A DNA stretch of 64,000 nt from Podocnemis expansa (taxonomy: Eukaryota > Chordata > Testudines > Podocnemididae), in NCBI GenBank assembly GCA_007922195.1, contig ML682059.1, positions 17,254,205-17,318,204 on the forward strand, in the 5' to 3' direction. The notes under the pieces were generated by a model. It ran no database searches and was not told the DNA's origin. It saw only the letters and a list, made by a program, of their open reading frames with translations. The stretch's first letter is position 1. Every line of letters starts with the position of its first letter. Shown in pieces: positions 24,660-33,910 of this stretch. The position numbers and the translations under genes are program-made.

Positions 24660-24997
24660 CCTCCGCGCGGGCGGGCGGGCGCGAGAGGGGCGGAGCATGC
24701 AGATGAGGCGGCGTGACGGACAGCTCGGCTTCCCAATGCCCCTCGGAACCCGCGCGCTCCTGCCCTCGACTCCTCACTCCGGACTCGCCGCTCCCCGGAC
24801 TCCGGGTGCGCAGCGCCGCGCTCCGCGCTCCCTCCATGCCAGTCCCCGCCGGCCGGCGCCCGGCCGCCCCGACCGCCCCCGCGCCCCGCATGGGCCGCCG
24901 CTAGCCCTAGCGCCAGCGCCGCACCAGCGCCCAGACCGGCCGGGGAGCGGCGGCGGCGGCGGCGGCGGCGAGCGGAGCCGGTGGGCCCGGGCGAGCC
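24660..24997 (+). promoter_or_regulatory. IRX2: IRX2 core promoter and 5'UTR (approximate)
   Basis: GC boxes at about 24669-24693, an octamer-like ATGCAGAT at 24696-24703 and a GTGACG half-site at 24712-24717 precede a pyrimidine-rich segment. A (GCG)8 run lies at 24947-24970. An upstream ATG at 24713 is in the IRX2 frame but ends at TAG 24902-24904, 93 bases before the real start; it would act as a short upstream ORF if transcription starts before it. The transcription start is not determined. Confidence 0.55.
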
Positions 24998-25240
24998 ATG
25001 TCCTACCCCCAGGGCTACCTCTACCAGCCGCCCGGCTCGCTGGCGCTCTACTCCTGCCCGGCCTACGGCGCCTCGGCCCTGGCGGCGCCCCGCAGCGAGG
25101 AGCTGGCCCGGTCCTCGTCCGGCTCCGCCTTCAGCCCCTACCCGGGATCGGCGGCGTTCACCGCCCAGGCGGCGGCCACGGGCTTCGCCGGCCCGCTGCA
25201 GTACTCCGCCGACCCGGCCGCCGGCTTCCCCTCCTACATG
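24998..25240 (+). CDS. IRX2: IRX2 coding exon 1
   Basis: Encodes residues 1-81 ([10 protein letters not shown] to FPSYM), a low-complexity Ala/Ser/Tyr/Pro-rich N-terminal region typical of IRX2 and IRX5. It ends in phase 0 at ATG|GTAACT. The reading frame continues open into the intron, so without the splice a false longer ORF to 25564 appears. Confidence 0.95.
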
Positions 25241-28227
25241 GTAACTACCGCCGCCAGCTCCCGGCCCGCCGGCTCCGCTCCGCGTCTCGGGGGCGGGCGG
25301 GCGCGTGTAGACACACCTCGGGGGGCAGGCGGGCGCCGGAGCTGGGCGCCCAAAGCGCGCGTGGAAACCCCCCACACCCGAAGTGTTCGGGGTGCTGAAG
25401 CGGGCGGCGGAGCCTTGCAAGGCCGGGGGAAGAGCCGCCCCGCCGGACTCCCCCGTCGGGGTGAATTTGGCTCCAGCTCTCCCCTCCCGGGGCTTCCCGA
25501 AGCCAGCGGCTTCTTTGGCGAGTCTTCAGCCTGCGTTAGGCGGGCTGAAGTGAGCCCGGTGTAAACGTGAAAGGGCGACTGCAAATGCTAATTACACCGC
25601 ATTTAAACAATTGGAAACGGTGCCTGGCTTCTGATTTGCAAATTGGATTTGCAATGCATTAGTGCGGTGAATTGCTGAGGGCTGGCTTTGTTGGGTTTGC
25701 TACAGCCAGACGGAAACAGCTTTTGAGCCTCCGCTAGAAACGCCGCTACCTGTCAGGCCCTTTCAGTGCGCGGCTCCAGCCGTTTGGGCGCACACACACT
25801 CGGTGACAGGGAGCCGAAATGCCCGGGGATGAAAGGATCAGCTAGTGCAGCGTGCGGGGGGGACTAGCTCTTAGCCGCCTTTAGGCACTTTTTTCTCCCC
25901 CCCCGCGGTGGTTGAGTGTGAGATAGCGGCCAGGAAAATGCAAATACTGTGGCTGATCTTTTCCTGACAACTTGCTAATGACTGGCAGCGCTAACAAATG
26001 GCCAACCCCCTGTTTTGCCCTTTCCAGGGCTCCCCTTACGACGCTCACACGACGGGGATGAGCGGGGGCATCAGCTACCACCCGTACGGCAGCCCGGCTT
26101 ACCCTTACCAGCTGAACGACCCGGCGTACCGGAAAAACGCCACCCGAGACGCCACCGCCACCCTGAAGGCCTGGCTGCAGGAGCACAGGAAGAACCCCTA
26201 CCCCACCAAGGGCGAGAAGATCATGCTGGCCATCATCACCAAGATGACCCTCACCCAGGTCTCCACCTGGTTCGCCAACGCCAGGAGGAGGCTCAAGAAG
26301 GAGAACAAGATGACCTGGGCTCCCCGCAACAAAAGCGAAGACGAGGACGAGGACGACGGGGACGGGCCGAGGTGTAAAGAGGAAAGTTCAGAGAAGGCGC
26401 AGGAAAGCCACGAAGCCTCAGCCGAGGACGAAGGTTAGGCGCGGCGCGGCGCGGCGCGGAGGGAGCGCGGGTGCGAGAGAGGAAGGGTTCACACTGGCGG
26501 TGCTTCCCGGTCGGCCTCCCGCTGCTGGCTGGGGGGCCCGTTCCCGCTCCCGTTGCCCCTCGTTAGCTAATCTGCCCTGGAAAGCGATAAGTGCCGGCGG
26601 CAGGGAGGGCGCCCAGCGAGCCCCTGTGCGAGGCGGCTTTCCCTAAAACCGCCCGCCGGGGCCGGCTGTCCTGCGCAGGGGCGCACGCCTGCAGCCCTAG
26701 CGCTGCCCGTGGGGTCTTCCTGCCTGGGCTTGCGATCCTGCATAAAAGGGCTGGTGTCTGCCGGCCCCTTGGTTTCTGTGTAACCGACTGTGCCCTTGTT
26801 TGTTTGGCTGCTGCCTTGGCAGGGATCAGTTTGCAGGTGGACTCGCTGACGGATCACTCCTGCTCGGCGGAGTCGGACGGGGAGAAGTTGCCCTGCCGCG
26901 GGGGGGACGCGCTGTGCGAGTCCGGATCCGACTGCAAGGACAAATACGAGGACATCGAGGACGACGAGGAGGAAGAGGATGAGGCCGACAGAGACCTTCC
27001 CGCTAAGCCTGTGACCTCCTCCCCCCTCACCGGCGTCGAAGCCCCCCTCCTGGAGGACGCGTCGAGGAGCTCCAGCAAGACCCCTTTGGACAGCAGGATT
27101 TCCCCCTCTGCGGAGACACAGGCCATTAAGCCCAAGCTCTGGTCACTAGCCGAAATAGCCACCTCGGACCTTAAAAACCAGAGCGGGGGGCAAGGCTGCC
27201 AGCCACCGGCTATCTCTTCGGTAACCCCCTCGTCTACTTCGCACACTTCTGCCTACTCCCCCTCTTCTCTCCTAGGAAGACACATTTATTACACTTCACC
27301 TTTTTATAGCAATTATACAAACTATGGGAACTTTAACGCGCTCCAGAGCCAGGGGATCCTAAGATATAACTCGGCGGCTGTGGCTCCAAGCGAGGGACTG
27401 AGCCAGACTGTGATAAACGCAAGCACTGTCCACAAGCAGAGCAGTGACTCTTTGAAAACCATCACTAACCAGCTAGAGCAACACTACAGGCCCTCTAGTT
27501 ATGAGTCGAAGAAAGGTAGGTGCCGCCGGGTCGCTTCTTTCCTCCCCAAAGGCAAAATGGCTCGATAGGTAAAGAATGCTTCTTTGGATCAGCCCCGCCA
27601 CCGCCAGCAGCAGACACCTAAACCGAAGGCATCAGGAAAAGCAGGTGAAGCTAGGCAGCAATTCGATTTTGGAATTGAAATTCGTAGTCACCCTTTTCTA
27701 GCATCTAATGAAAAGAAAAAGAAAGAAAAGAGAATTTAGAAAAATCTAATGGGCTAAATTTACATCTTGAAAAGTCAGTTTCTGTAAAGAAAGCCATTGG
27801 TAAGATTTTAAAAATTAAATCTTCACTTTTTGTGTGTTGCCTTAATCAAACAGGACTCTCATCCGGCTGACGTGAAAGGGCTAAATGCAGTTTTATTCAG
27901 CTTGAGCTAAAAGAAATGATCAAAGTCACCAAATAATGTCCACCGTAAAACCACAAGATTTAAAAGGAGTGTAACCGAGTAATAGAATTGCCTGCTTTTA
28001 AAAGCGAACAAAAAGCCTGGTGCCAACGTTATCCAAACCGCAGTCAATTATAAAATTTGAAGTTCTACTTTTGAAATGGTTTAGCTCTGAGATTTGTGCG
28101 TGTGAGGTTTGGGACATACACACAGTGTATAATCTAGTTAGCTGCCTGTGTCCTGTGACTAACTGACGGTTATATTTTGACAGATCCCACTGACGTCTGC
28201 ACAGTAGGAGTACAACCGTACTTATAG
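24998..28227 (+). CDS. IRX2: IRX2, Iroquois-class homeobox transcription factor (four coding exons)
   Basis: Coding segments are 24998-25240, 26028-26433, 26823-27515 and 28184-28227 (1386 nt, 461 residues plus stop); human IRX2 is about 471. All introns are GT-AG and the frame closes exactly. The protein has an IRX2/IRX5-type N-terminus ([14 protein letters not shown]), a TALE homeodomain at about residues 115-177 with the three-residue PYP loop insertion and recognition-helix residues W162, F163, N165 and R167, acidic tracts (about 190-200 and 256-274), a [13 protein letters not shown] motif (319-331), an Iro-box-like [12 protein letters not shown] stretch (367-378) and the C-terminus GVQPYL. 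The paralogue is IRX2 rather than IRX5 because of [13 protein letters not shown] near the N-terminus, the [16 protein letters not shown] block and the VQPYL end. Known role of the family: nuclear DNA-binding regulators of patterning (neural, limb, heart, kidney). The start is supported by a stop in the same frame at 24902-24904. No defect is visible. Confidence 0.96.
25241..26027 (+). other. IRX2: IRX2 intron 1
   Basis: A 787-base GT-AG intron. The first half is GC-rich and part of the CpG island. The second half has AT-rich islands (ATTACACCGCATTTAAACAA near 25592) and a pyrimidine-rich acceptor. Confidence 0.9.
26028..26433 (+). CDS. IRX2: IRX2 coding exon 2 (homeodomain exon)
   Basis: Starts after the acceptor TTTCCAG at 26021-26027 and ends at 26433 before GT at 26434. 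It encodes residues 82-216 plus the first base of Gly217. It carries the whole TALE homeodomain, starting near [19 protein letters not shown] and including [17 protein letters not shown], then an acidic Ser/Asp/Glu tail ([11 protein letters not shown]). The exon is in phase 0 at the start and phase 1 at the end. Confidence 0.95.
26434..26822 (+). other. IRX2: IRX2 intron 2
   Basis: A 389-base GT-AG intron (donor GTTAGG, acceptor TTGGCAG). It begins with a short GGCGC tandem run (about 26439-26459) and lies wholly in the CpG island. Confidence 0.88.
26823..27515 (+). CDS. IRX2: IRX2 coding exon 3 (acidic region and Iro box)
   Basis: Follows the acceptor GGCAG at 26818-26822. It completes Gly217 and encodes residues 218-447 plus one base of Asp448. 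It contains the conserved [17 protein letters not shown] segment, an acidic run at about 256-274, [15 protein letters not shown] at 319-333 and [20 protein letters not shown] at 367-386. The donor is G|GTAGGT at 27516. Reading through it would add a 19-residue tail ending at 27568, which does not resemble IRX2 and is taken as intron. Confidence 0.94.
27516..28183 (+). other. IRX2: IRX2 intron 3
   Basis: A 668-base GT-AG intron (donor GTAGGT), AT-rich beyond about 27650, which marks the 3' edge of the CpG island. The polypyrimidine tract before the 28183 acceptor is weak. Confidence 0.85.
28184..28227 (+). CDS. IRX2: IRX2 coding exon 4 (short C-terminal exon)
   Basis: Acceptor TTTTGACAG at 28175-28183. 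The 44 coding bases complete Asp448 and encode [13 protein letters not shown] followed by TAG at 28225-28227. The end matches the known IRX2 C-terminus (a Cys-Thr-Val ... VQPYL signature). It is far too short to show as an ORF and was found by searching for the phase-compatible ending. The same exon continues into the 3'UTR. Confidence 0.9.
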
Positions 28228-29336
28228 AAGTGCAGTCACACAGCAATGCAAGTAAGTGAGAACATTTTCTATTACATTGATCATTTGGCAGCAGGGCCAA
28301 GACATATTGCACAGCTGTAAACGTACTCATCCTTAATTTCCTGCTTCATTACATGGGAGTCTGATTACAGAATACTATGGTCTCCCCTGCTCTTTTGGAA
28401 AATCCCTTATTACAGCGTTTCTCTCTCGCCTCTACACTTTTTTTTCGTAACACAGTTTAGAAGGCTCTCAATCCCTTCCTACAACCTGGGGTTTTCTTTG
28501 CTCGGATACAAACCGAAAATTAAGGAATGCTTACCTTTTATAAAGATAGCTTTAGATATCGTTATTAAATCGTTAGTAAGTCTTTATTAAATGCTTTTGA
28601 GGATGTGTTATAAGGGGAGGGGTTCGTGTTAAGATGCTGTCAGAACTGGATATTGTAGAAATTTAACGGCCGATTATATATTTAAAACTGAAGTGGACAG
28701 CTATAAGATTACCGTGCATTTTCGGAAGAGCATGGCGTGTCTCTGACTTGTCATTTACCTGGTTAACAATGGCACCTTTAAAATCGTAGATGTTTTAAGC
28801 CTAACCAAAATCCTATACATATTTGAAAACTAATATTTTCGTGAGAAAAAAAAAAACAGGAAGAATAGCATTTTATTTGCTTTAAAAAAATAAAATAAAA
28901 CAAGGAAGGAAAAAAAGAACAATTTAATGGTGTTAGTGTGTGACTGAAGGATTCTGGATGATCTGGTTTTTTCCTTGGTCCACAGGTAGGTGTCACAATT
29001 GCTTTGAAAAAAAGTCAGCAAGCCATCATCTCTCCCCGAGCTAATATATAGAACAAATCTCTAAATCCGGATCACATCTTTTGCCACTGTATAAAGGAAG
29101 ACCACAGAGCACTATTAAATCTACAGACTCTAATTATTAAGCCAGAATTTTGTTGGACATATGTGAGTTTGCTGGTATAGTATAGTTCCCCCCCAATGTA
29201 AGTGTTACTTTTGAAAACAAATCTGTTTTTCTCAGGATAATCTTGACTCGATCACTTCATTGCCACGGCATATATTCGATAGGTGTGATAGGATTTACTG
29301 TAAAATTTATTTGTAAAAGATGTATACAGTAGAGAC

Positions 29337-29342
29337 AATAAA
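29337..29342 (+). terminator. IRX2: Poly(A) signal AATAAA of IRX2 (proximal candidate)
   Basis: AATAAA in the context GACAATAAAGATGTG. A second hexamer lies at 29467-29472. Use of either would shorten the 3'UTR by about 100-230 bases. Confidence 0.5.
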
Positions 29343-29562
29343 GATGTGATTGGAGAACTTGAGTACTTACAAAGTGGAAACAAATTTGATATTTATTTTT
29401 GTAATGATATAAAAGCTTCTAGTAATTTATGCAAGTTGTATTGCAATGAAATCTGAACTTTTTGTAAATAAATTTTGCCTGGTTTTTATTTGAAACGTTG
29501 ATGGTTATACAATCTTTGGTTGTTTAACAACATTTCTTTACTAATTTATATCTTTAATTGTA

Positions 29563-29568
29563 AATAAA
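29563..29568 (+). terminator. IRX2: Poly(A) signal AATAAA of IRX2 (distal)
   Basis: AATAAA followed about 20-40 bases later by a GT-rich element (GTCTGGTGTTTTTGGTTC at 29588-29605), the usual arrangement around a cleavage site. This makes it the best of three candidates in the 3'UTR. Confidence 0.7.
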
Positions 29569-29605
29569 AACAGACTAGTCTGCAACAGTCTGGTGTTTTT
29601 GGTTC

Positions 29606-30289
29606 ATTTCCCCCTTAAAACGGTAAATTATTATTTAGAAAATCATCATAAAATGGCATCAGTTGTAATTTCACGTCATATTTTTATAACGTAAAAAGAG
29701 TAAACAAATTAAACAAATTGCAAATACATGCTTTATTTAAGTAGGGCTCATTTATTAAGTTTATATATGTGTGTTGACACATGTACATTCTTACAAGCTA
29801 GCAGAAATGCAGTATATGTATATATATTTAGTATTAGTACTTTCCAATGCTCTTATTTTCCTATTTCTTAAATAAAATCTTCATAACCCACACTAGTTTA
29901 GTGTAGCTCAAGCAAACATTTATTGTGCTTCTGGCTAAGATACACCCGGAAGTGTTGAAAATTCAAGAAAGCAAGATACTCCGGGCTCTAATTTTTATGC
30001 TTTTTAGTTTTTCCTCTTCTAAATCATATGAATGGTGTCTATAATTTGGTAGTCCTGTAAGAGATCCGCCTCAATTAGACTCATGAAGCCAGGGATTCTA
30101 TCGTTTTAATTTTCAGTAAAATAATGAGAAGCCCTATATAATATAATATCAAAAAAGAAATGAACAATCATTTATTTCCCCCAAAGATAAATTGAGTGAA
30201 TATAATTTACCGTTATAAAACAAGAATAATAGCTTCTTAGATTGCCCTTTAATCAATCATACACTTATTTTTCAAGAGCCTCATCTATT
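29606..30289. other. Downstream flank of IRX2, nothing recognised
   Basis: AT-rich unique sequence beyond the presumed 3' end of IRX2. Confidence 0.5.
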
Positions 30290-30570
30290 TTATTCCATGA
30301 TTAATAATGTTCCAGCGTGAGAGCATTATTAGATCCCAGCAGGGGAGTCCTGGATGCTTTTAACTGCTTTGGAATGGTCAGTTGGGGTTCATTATGGTCT
30401 GATATTGAACAATTTATAAAATCTTGTCTAAACATCTGCCGGCTCAGATAGGCCGATGTGTCTGAAGATGGGAAATTGCTGGACCAGTTGATATTGACAA
30501 ACGGATCTCTCTCCAGTGGCTTTTTGTTCAGTGAAAATTAGTGGCCTCTTGCTCGGGTCTTGTTAGAAAG
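30290..30570. promoter_or_regulatory. Candidate conserved non-coding element downstream of IRX2
   Basis: Non-repetitive sequence with TTCCATGATTAATAATG, GAGCATTATTAGATC and GATATTGAACAATTTAT, i.e. several homeodomain and SOX-like cores in about 130 bp, set in otherwise complex sequence. Inference only. Confidence 0.3.
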
Positions 30571-33539
30571 GGCATTTGAAAGTGATCTTAGATACTTTAG
30601 GCATCAGCCCAGGGAATGTTAACTGGATAAAGAGCCATTCTAGGTTGCAGCCAGAAGATACATCATGTTGGTAGGAAGGGGAGGGGGAGGGGATGTGGTT
30701 TATTTATTTATTTGTTAGTTTGTTATTTTTTGTTAAGCAAACACTTGCGTTTCTAAATTATAAAGATTTCAGGCTGATTAAGAAAAAGACGTCAGGGTGC
30801 CTTTCAACAGATAAGAGAGGCTTTGGTACTATAAGCCCAGGAGATTGTAGGCTGTACACTGGAGATCTTTAGGGTAGAGGCCTTCTTCAAAGAGTGCTGG
30901 GTGACACTTGTGTGTCCATGTTCAGCAACGGTTTAGCCACAAGTCAAATGAAATTCTGCGTGTCTAAGGCCCAGTGAAACAGACAAAAAAGCTACAAATC
31001 CTGCAGGGAATGTTTTGCCTTTAGACAAATGCTGTCATAGAGATTCAACATTTTAACACGATCAGTCTCATACTGCTTTTTTACCGTGCAAATTAGAAAC
31101 GTCAAAAAAAATGAACCTCTTTATTTTCTCTGGAGGCCTTTGCAAAAGCCGCCCCCCCGACTTCTCTAAGCTAATTCTCTTTCCTTTCCGCCTCATCCGC
31201 CCCCACTAACCACTTTCTACGTCCCAGGTCCTCTGGGGGACTAAACGTCCACATCGCAATGGGTAAAAACCAAAAGCTGTGGCAGAGATTAGAAGAGGCT
31301 AACGACATTCCTTTGATGTTTATGCGCCCAAAGAATTATAAAAGATTTCCATAATTTACCCACCCTTGCTAGTATTTAGACCTGGATTTCTTTCTGGAAA
31401 GGAAAGTAGACTTGGTGAACTCGCTTTTAAACATTCACTAAGTCTGTAATGGGCTTCTGTCATCTGAGAAGTTCCTCAGGGCTCAAGGCTAGGGATGGAC
31501 ACCCCCCAAAAGACGCGAGAAATGCATTGCTTTTTAGCAGAAAATTAATGGACGAGAATAACATTTTCAATGGCAGTTAATATTTAAGAATTACAAGCAA
31601 AAAGGGAGGAAACAGCGTCTGGGTTAGTCTGTTGGCACGCAGTGTGATTGATTAATTCCGAAAGGAAAGAAAGAGGCTTGGCCAATAAAAGAGGACTTGC
31701 TGGACACTTTGGTGCATATTGACGCTAATCAGGCCCTTGGGATTAATATCTCACGCCCATCCCTTTTATTTACTTCAAATCCTTCCCTCCTTCACCCCCC
31801 CCAGTTTTTGTAGGTGCTCGTTTGGGAATTGCTGTCGGGGTTAGTGAGCTGAGCTACAGAAACCGGGCTCCACTCTCAGGTGCGCTCCCCGGGGACTGGT
31901 GCCGGTGGCGAGCACAGCAGAGGCGCGCTCCACTTTGGGCCGCGCCCTTCCAGTGTCAACACTTGTTCTCAGTAAAAGAGAGACTCTCTCCACAAAGCTG
32001 CTCACCCACGGCCTGTGGAAGTTGAAAAGATTTTCCCCCACCTTCTGTTAGATCAGGACTGGGGGAGGAGATGGGGACGGACAAGCCATGAAATGCAAGT
32101 TCACGGTTTGAGAAAAATGAGGAGTTAACCTCACATCTAGACAGCGCGTTTCGGTTTCCTTTGGAGCCACGCTGGGGCACTCAGCGCCCATGGAAGAAAA
32201 GCTCTTGCAGAGAAAGGGAGCGGAGCTTTGGGCATTTTAAAAAATGAGTTTACACATTTTGAGGAGACCGATTCTTTCTCAAAATAAAGTCGCCGGCAAA
32301 GAAACAAAGAGCAGGCTGTGCGCTGTAGCTGTTAGTAGAGGCATCCAACGAGCCTTCACCCAGTAAAGGCTGCCCCTTTCCACAGAGGGGCGGATCTTGC
32401 GCTCCCTGCGCACCCCACTTCCCAGACGCCCATTGAAGTGCGCGGGAGATTGGGGTGCACACGGGAGGAGAGATCGGGACCTAAATCTGGCAGAGGAGAC
32501 AACAGTTAATTAAAGGCATTCATAGCAAGATATAAAGGGAGGGAAAAAAACCACGCCGCTTTGGAAGTTTCTCCTCCCCTCATTTTTTACATCTCACTTT
32601 AAAATTAGTTAAAACTCAGTCCGTGCCCTTAATAAACCACAGAAGAAAATCAGTTAGCATTGGAAGATTTTATTGGTTAGTAACGTTTGAAAAAAAAAAA
32701 CACTAATGTAGAGAATCTCGTTTGATAATATCACCTATTAACATATTTCCCAAACTCATGCACCGAGTTAACGAAAAATCTCTCTTTTCTTATAGGATAA
32801 AAAAAAAAAAAAATCAGCGCTGCAAAATGAATGCTTTTCTCTTTAATCCAGCCGCTGAAATTTCAAGTGTGCTTTTGGGTTATACAGAAGGTAAAATAAA
32901 GAAAAAAAAAGCGAAGGGGTGCGGAAGGAGTCCCGGGAGTATTTTCAAGTGCATTGATACCCCCCAATCTGGGCATACCCGATAAATACAACAATTTAAT
33001 TATTTTAAATGGCGAAAACTTTTTGCAGCGTCGCCTAACCAAACACAGCGACCTATCAGTGAGTCTCGAGCAGCGAGATTATCTTTTGGTCATAATTTAA
33101 CATTTTAGTGAGCTAGCGTATGACAGGCCCCCTCGTTCACCTGTAGGCAGAGGTGACAGCCGGACAGCCCCCCTCCCACCATAAATCACAGGAGAATGTC
33201 ACTGTTTTGGATCCGGTTGGGGCAAGCTTTAGGGGATTTTCCCGAGAAAAATGGAGGACTTGACTGCTCTGATTTAAGGCTAAGCCATTTGTTTCCTAAA
33301 CAGGCGTTCACTTTTCACATCTATAAACTGGGAAATAGGAGAGAGGAGTTAACCTGAGCGTCAGTTCCGCACAAAGGCATTCAAAGAGGCCGGCCTGCTC
33401 AAATCACTTTCTTAAATAAAATACGTGCGGAATTAATTGCGTGTGCTTAAGAAAAGAAAGCCGGGCCAAAATGAGAACGGTATGTCTTGCTCCCCCCTAC
33501 ACCAGCTGTGTGAATACTTTAATTGCTCTCTGTATTAGG
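30571..33539. other. Downstream flank of IRX2, unique sequence
   Basis: Apart from the candidate element at 31640-31770, no gene or transposon recognised. Short open frames only. Poly(A) tracts near 32690-32700 and 32799-32811. Confidence 0.45.
31640..31770. promoter_or_regulatory. Candidate conserved non-coding element downstream of IRX2
   Basis: Contains GATTGATTAATTCCG, GGCCAATAAAAGAGG, CGCTAATCAGGCCCTT and GGGATTAATATC within about 110 bases: clustered TAAT/TAATCC-type sites in unique sequence. Conservation untested. Confidence 0.35.
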
Positions 33540-33910
33540 GGCAGAGGAAAAAATAAATAGGTGCATTTTATAGGGAGATAAATTGACAATTTATTGTGTA
33601 TCGCTTCTGATCAATTATTAATCGTTAGTGTCAACAACAGGCTTCTAATTACCTTCAGTTATTTAAAGGAATATTTATTTTTTCTTCTCTCTGATCTGGT
33701 AATTAGTTAATGCTCTGGTGTAATGAATTCAAAGCTGATTTGATTAGGACTGAGACGGTTTCCCAGCTCACGGGGGAGGGAAGCACCCATTTCCCAGCCA
33801 AACTCGAACCCTTCACTTTCCAGCCCATCACTAATGATTGTGGTGGAAAAGGGCGAAATGACAAACAAATCGGCCTCAGCTGGAATTAATAAAGCTGATC
33901 AAAGTTTGTG
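33540..33910. promoter_or_regulatory. Candidate conserved non-coding element about 5.5 kb downstream of IRX2
   Basis: Very dense homeodomain-type cores: GATCAATTATTAATCG, CTTCTAATTACC, GGTAATTAGTTAATGC, TAATGAATTCAAAG, TCACTAATGATTG and GGAATTAATAAAGC. The clustering and the lack of repeats are typical of deeply conserved developmental enhancers of homeobox loci. Inference, conservation untested. Confidence 0.4.

Larger units (their letters stand above)
24490..27200. promoter_or_regulatory. IRX2: CpG island covering the IRX2 promoter and exons 1-3
   Basis: Base composition changes sharply from AT-rich flanks to very GC- and CpG-rich sequence from about 24490, and falls back during exon 3. 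Just upstream of the start codon there are GC boxes (GGGCGGGCGGGC near 24669-24680 and GGGGCGG near 24687-24693) and no TATA box at a convincing distance, as in broad CpG promoters. In mammals a divergent transcript shares the IRX2 promoter; a counterpart here cannot be judged from sequence alone. Confidence 0.85.
28228..29586 (+). other. IRX2: IRX2 3'UTR
   Basis: AT-rich sequence between the stop codon and the last good poly(A) signal at 29563-29568. It holds further AATAAA hexamers at 29337-29342 and 29467-29472, so alternative 3' ends are likely. Two TGTAAATA elements (29463-29470 and 29559-29566) match the Pumilio consensus. The end point is inferred from the poly(A) signal and the downstream GT-rich stretch; no transcript evidence is available. 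Confidence 0.7.

Noticed and set aside
24697..25398. 233-codon + strand frame overlapping IRX2 exon 1
   Set aside because: A different frame from IRX2, crosses the exon 1 donor, Pro/Arg-rich, explained by GC content.
24488..25420. 310-codon minus-strand frame over the IRX2 promoter and exon 1
   Set aside because: It is antisense to a well-supported coding exon in very GC-rich DNA where stops are rare; composition is Arg/Gly/Ala low-complexity and no domain is seen.
26591..27568. 325-codon + strand frame
   Set aside because: Its first 77 codons are intron 2 and its last 18 codons are intron 3; the middle is IRX2 exon 3.
24998..28227. Assignment to IRX5, IRX4, IRX1, IRX3 or IRX6
   Set aside because: IRX5 shares the [10 protein letters not shown] start, but the SEELARS N-terminal segment, the [16 protein letters not shown] block and the VQPYL end are IRX2-type; the other paralogues have different N-termini.
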